Translations under genes and position numbers: made by a program
The notes under the pieces: generated by a model
Databases searched by the model: none
What the model was told of the DNA's origin: nothing
The model's input: the letters and a program-made list of their open reading frames with translations, nothing else
Source: Myxococcota bacterium
GTDB taxonomy: Bacteria; Myxococcota_A; UBA9160; UBA4427
Direction of reading: 5' to 3'
Assembly: GCA_030748735.1 (NCBI GenBank)
Contig: JASMLK010000001.1
Location: forward strand, 1 to 42,108
DNA length: 42,108 bases
Shown here: positions 35,405 through 42,108 of the stretch, piece by piece
Position numbering within the stretch: position 1 is the stretch's first letter
How the letters are laid out: each line of letters begins with the position of its first letter

Positions 35405-35682
35405 TCCTGCTGGGCGTCCCCGGCGAGACCTCGCTCGAGTTCCGGTTCGCGCACGAGCGCAGCCTCGACGGATGGACCCAGCTTCGAGAGTAGTCGTTCG
35501 AGAAACTTCAAGTGGTCTCCCTGGGACTCGCAGTACTTCGCTATCGGCCGCCGGACGCAATTCTCTTGAACTGCGAGAAGGCGCGCGGATCACGACCGAA
35601 GGGGTCCTGGGATAGGTTCTAGGCTCTGCCGCGTCCGAGGCTCGCTCAGCGCGAGTCGGACGAAGTTCTCGGAGGGTTCGTC

Positions 35683-37428
35683 GTGAAGGTGTTTCGCAGG
35701 TTCGTTTTATTCTCGTTAGTCGTGGTCTCGGTACTGGTCGTGATGGCGTTGTTCGCCGACCGCTCCGTACCCGTCCAGGCGGGGAGCCAGCTCGTCGTCA
35801 CGATTTCGGGCCAGTACGTCGAGTCCGACCAACCGCCCCTTCTCTCGCGGCTCTTCGACGACGGCGGGAGGCCCTTTCTCTCATTGCTCTCGGTCTTGAA
35901 GCTCGCCGAGCGCGACGATCGCATCGATCGTGTGGTGCTTCGCATCCGCGACACATCGATGGGTTGGGGCAAGGCGTCGGAGTTGCGCAACGCGATTTCG
36001 AGGTTGCGCGCAGCCGGGCGACACACCGTCGCGTTACTCGAAACCGAATCGGTGGTGGTGAACCGGGCCTACTTCATCGCCACGGCGGCCGACGAGGTCC
36101 ACGTCGTTCCCGGTGCGCTCGTTCCGCTGCTCGGGCTCTCGGCGGAATACGTCTACTTCGGCGACATGTGGGACGAGTTCGGCATCGAGATCCAGGCGAC
36201 ACGGGTGGGGCGTTACAAGAGTGCGGTCGAGACGTTCGCGAACAACGGCATGTCGGACGCTTCGCGCGAGATGTACAACGCCCTGCTCGACGGTGCGCAG
36301 CAGCGTTTCGTCGCGGCGATCGCCGAGGGTCGAGCGCTTCCCGAGGCGCGGGTAGAGGAGATCATCGACGAGGGGCTCGTGACGCCCAGTGAGCTTCTCG
36401 AGCGCGGGATGATCGACGGCGTTCATCACCTGCCCGACCTCGTCGACGAGGACGCGCCGCTGCTGCTCGCCGCCGACTACGCGGGCGCCAACCCCGCCGA
36501 GACGGGCTTCGACCCGCAGCACACCGTCGCGCTCGTATACGGAAGCGGCCTCGTGGTGAGCGGCGAGGCCTCGCGCTCGAGTTCGGGCGCGCCGGTGTTC
36601 GCGAGTGAACGCGTCGTCCGTGCACTCGAAGACGCCGCAGCAGACCCGTCGGTCGAGGGCATCGTGCTTCGCCTCGATAGCCCCGGCGGTTCGCCCCTTG
36701 CCGCCGAAGCGATGTGGAATGCGGTGCGGCGGGTGCGTGAGCAGGGCATCCCCGTCGTGGCTTCGGTTTCGGATGTGGCGGCTTCGGCGGCCTACTACAT
36801 CGCGTCCGCCGCGGACGAAATCGTGCTGGCGCCGGGTGCGCTTACGGGTTCGATCGGCGTCTTCTCCCTCTACCCCGTCTTCGAAAAGCTGATGGAACGC
36901 TGGGGGATCGAAAGCGAAACCCTGACGCGCGGCCGGCACGCGCAGTTCTTGAGCGCCACGAGCGTGCCGAGTGCGGGCGCGCGCGAGCGCCTGCAGCGCA
37001 TTACCGACGAGGTGTATCGCTTGTTCGTCGAACGTGTAGCCGAAGGGCGCGGACTCGAAACCGGGCAGGTCGACACGGTGGGGCAGGGCCGGGTGTGGAA
37101 CGCCAGGCAGGCGATCGAAATCGGGCTCGCCGATGAACTCGGCGGCGTGCGCGAAGCCGTCGACGTGCTGTTGCGAAGGCTCGGCCACGAGGAAGGCAGC
37201 GATGTGAGCCTCATTACCTATCCCGCGCCTCCGACGCTGGCGGACGAAATCGCCCAGCTGATACAGAGCGGCAGCTTCGCGACCCGTCTGCTCAGCGCGT
37301 CGCCTTTCGAAGTGCTCGCCGCCCAGCTGCCCCTGCCGCCGGGCATGGAGGGCTTGCGCGAATGGTGGGCAGCACTGCGGTCGGAGGGGCCACTCCTGCT
37401 CCCCACGGCATGGATCGACATCCGCTGA
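35683..37428 (+). CDS. sppA: Signal peptide peptidase SppA, long (67K) form
   Basis: Membrane-anchored serine protease that degrades cleaved signal peptides in the periplasm. The 581 residues match the duplicated long form. An N-terminal helix (about 7-24) anchors it. The catalytic lysine is in the first half (RYKSAVETF, Lys179) and the nucleophile in the second (DVAASAAYYIAS, Ser368), as in E. coli SppA where the dyad is split between repeats; the usual SGGYW is SAAYY here. LDSPGGSPLAAE (331-342) is the conserved strand before the nucleophile. The GTG start follows GGAGGG at 35671-35676. The 278 bases upstream contain no gene. Confidence 0.93.
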   Translation: MKVFRRFVLFSLVVVSVLVVMALFADRSVPVQAGSQLVVTISGQYVESDQPPLLSRLFDDGGRPFLSLLSVLKLAERDDRIDRVVLRIRDTSMGWGKASELRNAISRLRAAGRHTVALLETESVVVNRAYFIATAADEVHVVPGALVPLLGLSAEYVYFGDMWDEFGIEIQATRVGRYKSAVETFANNGMSDASREMYNALLDGAQQRFVAAIAEGRALPEARVEEIIDEGLVTPSELLERGMIDGVHHLPDLVDEDAPLLLAADYAGANPAETGFDPQHTVALVYGSGLVVSGEASRSSSGAPVFASERVVRALEDAAADPSVEGIVLRLDSPGGSPLAAEAMWNAVRRVREQGIPVVASVSDVAASAAYYIASAADEIVLAPGALTGSIGVFSLYPVFEKLMERWGIESETLTRGRHAQFLSATSVPSAGARERLQRITDEVYRLFVERVAEGRGLETGQVDTVGQGRVWNARQAIEIGLADELGGVREAVDVLLRRLGHEEGSDVSLITYPAPPTLADEIAQLIQSGSFATRLLSASPFEVLAAQLPLPPGMEGLREWWAALRSEGPLLLPTAWIDIR

Positions 37429-37496
37429 CGCGCCCGGCGAAGCGCTAACGTGGGCCGCTCGCCGAAGCGCGAGCAGATGCCCAACGGAGGACCCGC

Positions 37497-38342
37497 GTGG
37501 CCGCCCAAGCACGATCGGAAACCACCCACATCGAAGCCAGCGACGGCGTGTCGCTTTATGTCGAAGCCCACGGCGAGGGCATTCCGATCGTCTTTTCCTG
37601 TGGCTACTGCACGACCCACGAAAACTGGCGACCGCAGGTCGAACCACTCGTCGCGGCTGGTGCACGGGTGATCCTGCACGACTTTCGCGGGCACGGGCTT
37701 TCCCAGGCGCCCGACGATCCCAGCGCATACACGATGGATCAGGTGCTCGATGACCTGGGCCGCGTGATCGACTGGGGTGTGGGTGACGCGGCCGGCAGCC
37801 AGGTCGTGCTCGCGGGTCATTCCTTCGGCGGTCTCGCTTCGCTCCACTACACCGCGAAGCACCCCGCCCGTGTTCGCGCCCTCGTGCTGCTCGCTACCGG
37901 CCCTGGCTTCAAGAAGCCCGAAGCCGCCCAGAAGTGGGCCGAGCAGACCGAGCGTACTGCGAGCTACCTCGAGGAGCGCGGCCTCGAAGCCTTCGTCTCC
38001 GGGCGTGCGGGCGAGACCTGCATTGGTCGCAAGCCCGAGCTTCCAGCCGCGAAGGCCGCGAGCGATGCGATCGCCCGCCAGGACATTCGGGGCCTCGCGC
38101 ATTTCGGCCGGCAGGTTTCAGGCAAGGCCCCCGGCATCATGGACGAGCTTCCGGGCATCGACTGCCCGGCGGTCGTGATCGTGGGGTCCGAAGACAAGGC
38201 CTTCTTGCGCGCCGCCGACGTGATGGAGGCCAAGCTCGCCAACGCCAGCGCGGTCGTGTTGCCCGACATGGGCCACGTCGCCAACATCGAGGACCCCGCC
38301 GGCTTCAACGCGCGAGTCGCAGACTTCCTCTCGTCGCTGTGA
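37497..38342 (+). CDS. Alpha/beta-fold hydrolase
   Basis: A 281-residue alpha/beta hydrolase with unknown substrate. Nucleophile elbow GHSFGG with Ser109, the HDFRGHGLS turn (61-69), likely acid in GSEDKAF (Glu232 or Asp233) and catalytic His260 (DMGHVAN). The oxyanion-hole HG dipeptide of the family is replaced: the strand reads IVFSCGYCTTHENW, so Cys-Gly stands where His-Gly is normal. No signal peptide. The GTG start is preceded by GGAGGAC. It follows sppA after 68 bases and precedes the ECF sigma operon. Esterase, lactonase or C-C hydrolase are all possible. Confidence 0.87.
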   Translation: MAAQARSETTHIEASDGVSLYVEAHGEGIPIVFSCGYCTTHENWRPQVEPLVAAGARVILHDFRGHGLSQAPDDPSAYTMDQVLDDLGRVIDWGVGDAAGSQVVLAGHSFGGLASLHYTAKHPARVRALVLLATGPGFKKPEAAQKWAEQTERTASYLEERGLEAFVSGRAGETCIGRKPELPAAKAASDAIARQDIRGLAHFGRQVSGKAPGIMDELPGIDCPAVVIVGSEDKAFLRAADVMEAKLANASAVVLPDMGHVANIEDPAGFNARVADFLSSL

Positions 38343-38368
38343 CGGGCCGCCACCGCGAGCGACGGGCC

Positions 38369-38434
38369 TGACGGGCGAGTTCTGGGGAAGGGTCGGGTTT
38401 CAGCGCAACCATTCGTTCCCTGACGGGTTTCAGC
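38369..38434 (+). promoter_or_regulatory. Direct repeats upstream of the ECF sigma gene
   Basis: GGGTTTCAGC occurs twice (38395 and 38425) with exactly 30 bases between starts, close to three helical turns. TGACGGG occurs at 38369 and 38421, and once more over the stop of the upstream gene (38340). Close repeats in front of a sigma/anti-sigma operon could be an operator or tandem promoter elements. No factor is known; the role is inferred from position. Confidence 0.3.
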
Positions 38435-38451
38435 CTTGAACGGAGGCTCGA

Positions 38452-39081
38452 TTGCGGGAAGCGGACCCGGATGTTCAGCACATGCTGGCCTTTTGCGCCG
38501 GTGATGACAGCGCATTCGAACCCCTGTTCGAGCGCTGGGGGCGGCCCCTTCTTCATTACCTGCAGCGCATGACGAACGACGCTGCGACCGCGGAGGAGTT
38601 GGTGCAGGAAGCCTTCTTGAGAGTTCATCGCGCGCGCGATCGCTACAAGCCGGACGCGAAGTTCTCCACCTGGCTCTATCGCATCGGCACGAACCTCGCG
38701 CTCAACGAACTGCGAAGGCCCCGCCGCGCACGTCCCCATGCGAGTACCGACGACGACAGCGACGAAGCCCGCGCACCGCTTCAACTCGTCACGGACGAGC
38801 CCGCCGCGGACGTGCAACTCGAAGTGCGCAGACGCGCGAGCCGGGTCGAGGCCGTACTCGGCGAAATCCCGGAGCGTCAACGCATGGCGATCTGGCTTTC
38901 GGCCGTCGAAGGCATGTCGTACGCCGAGGTGGCGGTTGCACTCGAGACCAGTGAGAAGAGCGTGAAGTCCTTGATCCATCGGGCGCGGGTCGCGTTGGCG
39001 GATCGCATGGCGCAAGCCGGCGACCGGGGCTCCGAAGGCGATGTCGGAAGAACGGGCAAGACCAGGGAAGTAGAGCGATGA
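38452..39081 (+). CDS. ECF-family RNA polymerase sigma factor
   Basis: A 209-residue sigma-70 factor with only regions 2 and 4. Region 2 spans about 20-88 (AFEPLFERWGRPLLHYL, AEELVQEAFLRVHR, FSTWLYRIGTNLALNELRR), and region 4 about 131-187 (LGEIPERQRMAIWLSAVEGMSYAEVA, SEKSVKSLIHRARVAL), joined by an acidic linker. The TTG start is supported by a perfect GGAGG five bases ahead. The next gene, a single-pass membrane protein, overlaps by 4 bases (ATGA) and is its probable anti-sigma factor. ECF systems of this kind normally answer envelope or redox stress; the signal here is unknown. Confidence 0.92.
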   Translation: MREADPDVQHMLAFCAGDDSAFEPLFERWGRPLLHYLQRMTNDAATAEELVQEAFLRVHRARDRYKPDAKFSTWLYRIGTNLALNELRRPRRARPHASTDDDSDEARAPLQLVTDEPAADVQLEVRRRASRVEAVLGEIPERQRMAIWLSAVEGMSYAEVAVALETSEKSVKSLIHRARVALADRMAQAGDRGSEGDVGRTGKTREVER

Positions 39082-39767
39082 GTGAACGAGACGACGAGCG
39101 ACGAACAGCCGAAACGAGTGGGAGCGGTGCGCCGGAGCAGGAGCTTTCCGAACTCCTCGACGGCGAACTCTCTCCCGCGCGCGCGCGTGAAGTACGGCAA
39201 GCGCTCGAAGCCAATCCAGAAATGCGGGAGCGGCTGGCCGCTTTCGAATCGGTCGATGCGCAGCTGCGCGATCTCGTTGCCCCGGCGGTGCCCGACGATC
39301 TTCGCGCTCGGCTCGAAGTCCGTATCGCGGGGGATCTCGTCGCAGGTGGGCATCACGCCGAAGACGAACATGCGGAAACGGGGAGCGATGCGGGTTGGAA
39401 CTGGCGCTTGCCGGTTGCGGCCGCCGTGGCGGCGGCCCTCTTTGCGGGTTGGCTCGCATTGCCGCGGGGCGGCGAAGAAGTCGACATCGCGGAGCAGGAA
39501 CCCGTCGCTCCCCGGGTCGTGCCAACGCCGCCGGATGAGGAAGTGGCTGTCTCGACGCCCGAAGTGATCGCGGAGGTCGTTCCCCCGCGAAGGGAAGAAA
39601 CGACCGAGACACCTGGCGACGAAGAGGCCAGCGATCTGGAACTCGCCATCGCGTTCGAACTCGAGACCCTGAGCGACTTCGAAGTGATCGAAGAACTCGA
39701 TCTGCTCGAAGCCCTGCTCGCCCTCGAAGAGCGCGAGCGGGTAGACGACGGTCGGAGTACCTCGTGA
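39078..39767 (+). CDS. Putative membrane anti-sigma factor
   Basis: A 229-residue single-pass protein. The N-terminal cytoplasmic part (about 20-70: ELSELLDGELSPARAREVRQ, ERLAAFESVDAQLRDL) resembles the anti-sigma domain of zinc-finger anti-sigma factors, but lacks the HxxxCxxC zinc motif, so it would be a non-zinc type. A transmembrane helix lies at about 111-128 (LPVAAAVAAALFAGWLAL). The periplasmic part (129-229) is Pro/Glu/Asp rich. Start and stop overlap the neighbours by 4 bases each, so the three genes form a tight operon. Function rests on position and domain layout, as sequence similarity is weak. Confidence 0.75.
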   Translation: MSERDDERRTAETSGSGAPEQELSELLDGELSPARAREVRQALEANPEMRERLAAFESVDAQLRDLVAPAVPDDLRARLEVRIAGDLVAGGHHAEDEHAETGSDAGWNWRLPVAAAVAAALFAGWLALPRGGEEVDIAEQEPVAPRVVPTPPDEEVAVSTPEVIAEVVPPRREETTETPGDEEASDLELAIAFELETLSDFEVIEELDLLEALLALEERERVDDGRSTS

Positions 39768-40579
39768 ACCGCACCCGTTACAGTCGATCGATCGAATGCT
39801 CGACCGCCCGTCTCGCGGGCTGGAGCAAGGCCCGGGGTCTCGTGTCGGGTGTGATGCTGGCCTTCGTGCTGGCGACATGCGCCGCGGTCGCGAGCGCCGA
39901 ACCCGCCGGAGAGGACGGGGCTGCGTCGCGTCTCGAAAAGCTCCCAGACCGCGTGCGCGAGCGCGTCGAACGCTTCCGCAATGCGACCCCCGCCGAGCGC
40001 GAAGCGCGCCGCGAACGTCTACTCGGCGAGTTGCGCGACGCCACGCCCCGCGAACGGCGACGCCTGCTGCGCCGCGAGCGCAGGCTCATGCGGGTGCTCC
40101 CCGAAGAAGAACGCAGCAAGATCCGCGAAGAGAACCAGGCCTTTCGCGAAAAACACGATCTGCCGCGCCCGGGGGCGGCGCGCGAATTCGCACGCGATCT
40201 CGAACTGAGCGCAGAAGAGCGACGCGTCCTGCGCGCAAAGTTCCGCGAGCTTCCGCGCGAAGAACGCCGCGCGCTGTGGCGCGACATCACCCGCTACCGC
40301 TCGCTCTCGCCGGCCGAACGCGAAACCCTCGAAGCACGCCTCGACGACCTCAAGTCGCTCAGCGACGAAGAGCGCACGGCACTGCGCGAAAACGCACAAC
40401 GCTGGTCGCAGATTCCCGAAGAAACGCGCGAGCGTCTACGCGAACAACTGCGGAAGCTGCGCGCGTTGCCTCCGGACGAACGCGCCGAACTCCTCGAGCG
40501 CGCACTCGCTGGCGCCGGTGAAGCAGGCGATGAGCCGAGCGCGGCGGATGCCGAAGCGGCGTCGGAGTCGTCCGACTAG
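39764..40579 (+). CDS. DUF3106-like exported protein with charged helical repeats
   Basis: A 271-residue protein starting at GTG, four bases inside the anti-sigma gene. Residues 1-45 look like a signal peptide with an extended N-region and an Ala-x-Ala cleavage site before EPAGED. The mature part is almost all charged helix with a repeated theme of the DUF3106 type (LSPAERETLEARLDDL, LSDEERTALRENAQRW, IPEETRERLREQLRKL, LPPDERAELLERAL). It probably sits in the periplasm and may serve the sigma/anti-sigma pair as a sensor or output, similar in concept to heavy-metal-sensor or CpxP-like helical proteins; this is inference. Its stop codon shares the palindrome CTAG with the stop of the convergent thiI. 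Confidence 0.75.
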   Translation: MNRTRYSRSIECSTARLAGWSKARGLVSGVMLAFVLATCAAVASAEPAGEDGAASRLEKLPDRVRERVERFRNATPAEREARRERLLGELRDATPRERRRLLRRERRLMRVLPEEERSKIREENQAFREKHDLPRPGAAREFARDLELSAEERRVLRAKFRELPREERRALWRDITRYRSLSPAERETLEARLDDLKSLSDEERTALRENAQRWSQIPEETRERLREQLRKLRALPPDERAELLERALAGAGEAGDEPSAADAEAASESSD

Positions 40580-42108
40580 AAGTTGGGTACCGGCAGTCCC
40601 AGCGTTCGTGCGTGGTCGATCAGGTCATTGAGCCCGCGTCCGAAGTGGCTGGCGCGGAACCCTTCGCGCTGCATCAGCTCGGCGAGATGCGCGCTCTTGA
40701 GGCCGAACTCGCATACGAGCACGTAGTCGTTGGCCTTGTCGAAGTGGGGGAAGGCGCGCAGGGCTTCGTTGAATTCGAGGTGGAGCGCGCCTTCGTAGTG
40801 CCAGCCTCGATAGGCCGCGGCTGACCGCAGATCGATCAGCACCGCGTCCTTCGAAAGCTCGCGGGTTTCGAGGTTTCCGCTTTCGGCGGTCGAAAGATCG
40901 AGGGTGCGCAGGTCGATCACGCTGCGTTCCGCGACCGCACGTTCGAGCAGCGAGAGGTCGAGTTTCTTTTCTTCTTCGAGAATCACATCGAGCGAGGCGT
41001 TCGTCGCGGGACGACCCGGCACCATGGCGCAGTACTCGGCCACGTCCTTCGACAGGACCTCGGTACCGATGCGGCGCGCGATGGCGATGATCTCATCTTT
41101 GTTGAAACCCACCAACGGCCGCAACACCGGGGTGCGCGTGGCTTCGGAGATGACCGCCATGTTCTGCAGCGTCTGCGACGACACCTGGCCGACCGCGTCG
41201 CCGGTTACGATCGCGCTGGCTTCGCGCTCTTCGGCGATCATGGTCCCGACGCGCAACATCAAACGCTTGAGCACCACCTGCCAGTAGCGCGCCTCGCCTT
41301 TCTCACGCAGGTCGCGGGTCACGGCGTCGAAGTCGATGCTGTGCAGATGCGGACGATGCCCGTAGGACCAGTGGTCGGCGATCTGCTTCATGACCTTCAA
41401 CACGCCGAACTGATGGTCGCGACCACCCATGTTGCAGAAGACGTGATCGAGCACGACGCCCCGCTTCTGCATCGTCCAGGCTGCGACGGCCGAGTCGAAG
41501 CCACCGGAAACGAGCGCGATGGCGCGCCCCTCGACGCCGAGCGGTAGTCCTCCCGGCCCCGGTACGCGCTCCGCGAAGAAATACACCTGCCCCGGCATCA
41601 CCTCGAGGTTCACTTCGACCTCGGGGTGGTCGAGATCTACGCCGGCCGCTTCGCGGTTGAGCGCCGCACCGACGGTTCGCGCGACTTCCTGCGAACGGAA
41701 GGGAATCGCTTCTCGTCCGCCCACGCGTCGGACCCGCACGCCAAAGGTCTTGTTCCGCACTGCGTCAGCGAACAACGCAACGGCCTGCTCGACGATGTCG
41801 TCGAGCGATTGCCAGCCACGCCGCTCCACGATCGAAAGGGACTGCACGCCGAAGCAGTTGGCGAGGGGGAGCAGGGCGCTCGCCTCGGGTGCACTCGCAT
41901 ACACACGATCGTGATCGCGCTCGACGTGACCCGTGGAGCCCGACGACTTGATCGCGTCGCGCAGATTCTTGAGCAGGCGCTTGGTAAAGCGTCGCCGGGT
42001 CGCCGGCGACTTGAGTGTGACCTCGCCGCCAAAGCGAAGCAGGGCCAGTTCTTCGTGGGCCTTTGCGTCGCCGTCGTTCGCGGACGCGGGCTCGGATGTG
42101 GGTGATTC
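40576..42108 (-). CDS. thiI: tRNA uracil 4-sulfurtransferase ThiI with rhodanese domain (5' end outside the window)
   Basis: Transfers sulfur to U8 of tRNA to make 4-thiouridine, and in the long form also to ThiS for thiamine thiazole. The frame stays open to the right edge; the first visible residues precede HEELALLRFGGEVTLKS, the usual N-terminus, and no start codon appears, so the start lies just outside. In order: ferredoxin-like/THUMP domain, PP-loop SGGFDSAVAAW, the conserved cysteine of AEYCAMVPGRPA (Cys344 in E. coli), and a C-terminal rhodanese domain with the persulfide cysteine in VLVCEFGLKSAHL. The presence of the rhodanese domain puts it with the enterobacterial long type. It converges on the DUF3106 gene with a 4-base overlap. 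Confidence 0.94.
   Translation of the reverse strand, partial: ESPTSEPASANDGDAKAHEELALLRFGGEVTLKSPATRRRFTKRLLKNLRDAIKSSGSTGHVERDHDRVYASAPEASALLPLANCFGVQSLSIVERRGWQSLDDIVEQAVALFADAVRNKTFGVRVRRVGGREAIPFRSQEVARTVGAALNREAAGVDLDHPEVEVNLEVMPGQVYFFAERVPGPGGLPLGVEGRAIALVSGGFDSAVAAWTMQKRGVVLDHVFCNMGGRDHQFGVLKVMKQIADHWSYGHRPHLHSIDFDAVTRDLREKGEARYWQVVLKRLMLRVGTMIAEEREASAIVTGDAVGQVSSQTLQNMAVISEATRTPVLRPLVGFNKDEIIAIARRIGTEVLSKDVAEYCAMVPGRPATNASLDVILEEEKKLDLSLLERAVAERSVIDLRTLDLSTAESGNLETRELSKDAVLIDLRSAAAYRGWHYEGALHLEFNEALRAFPHFDKANDYVLVCEFGLKSAHLAELMQREGFRASHFGRGLNDLIDHARTLGLPVPNF

Overview
This GC-rich window comes from a chromosome of a bacterium of deltaproteobacterial type (Myxococcota, Desulfobacterota or Binatota grade; the sequence alone does not settle which). 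The call rests on the gene blocks: RNase E/G-rplU-rpmA-obg-proB-proA-nadD/rsfS, the rpsU-dnaG-rpoD macromolecular synthesis cluster, a MinD-like ATPase next to a J-like/RodZ-type HTH protein, and a RegB/RegA-type redox pair. Starts are a mix of ATG, GTG and TTG, and neighbouring genes often overlap by 1-8 bases. Nearly all of the DNA is housekeeping. The only mobile element is the end of an IS3-type insertion sequence at the left edge. No tRNA, rRNA, CRISPR array or prophage was found.

Layout. 1-102: IS end with the first codons of a transposase OrfA. 514-3580: alpha/beta hydrolase (-), thioredoxin reductase (+), and a PAS/His-box/receiver protein (+). 3633-12242, all minus strand and read right to left: RNase E/G, L21, L27, Obg, ProB, ProA, a fused NadD-RsfS and ComF. 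12243-13215: long non-coding stretch with a REP/MITE-like palindrome. 13216-18848 (+): SelA, HNH endonuclease, MinD-like ATPase, J-like/HTH protein, RluD-type pseudouridine synthase, PgeF. 19385-23200 (+): Rho, RF1 and its methylase PrmC. 23308-26316 (+): a HisD-like protein, HisB and HisA. 26598-30731 (+): S21, primase and the primary sigma factor, closed by an exceptionally long perfect terminator hairpin. 30906-31373 (+): orphan NuoE-like protein. 31384-34774 (-): methyltransferase, RegB-like sensor, RegA-like regulator, SDR. 34928-38342 (+): VOC protein, SppA protease, alpha/beta hydrolase. 38452-40579 (+): ECF sigma factor, anti-sigma factor, DUF3106-like exported protein. 40576-42108 (-): ThiI with rhodanese domain, start outside the window.

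How the genes work together: ribosome biogenesis and translation (L21, L27, S21, Obg, RsfS, RF1, PrmC, RluD, SelA), RNA turnover and termination (RNase E/G, Rho), replication and transcription initiation (DnaG, RpoD), proline, NAD and histidine synthesis, tRNA thiolation, and redox or envelope stress control (TrxB, RegBA-like, ECF/anti-sigma, SppA).

The points most worth a second look are: a HisD homologue inside a his cluster that has lost three histidines expected for zinc binding and catalysis; a 21-bp in-frame tandem repeat grown from the 3' end of hisB; a single-chain NadD-RsfS protein; a PAS/His-box/receiver protein with no ATPase domain; the MinD-like plus J-like/HTH pair; and homopolymer tracts at regulatory positions of global regulators (a C10 early in the regA-like gene, a C8 forming the whole Shine-Dalgarno-to-ATG spacer of rpoD, a C13 ahead of rho).
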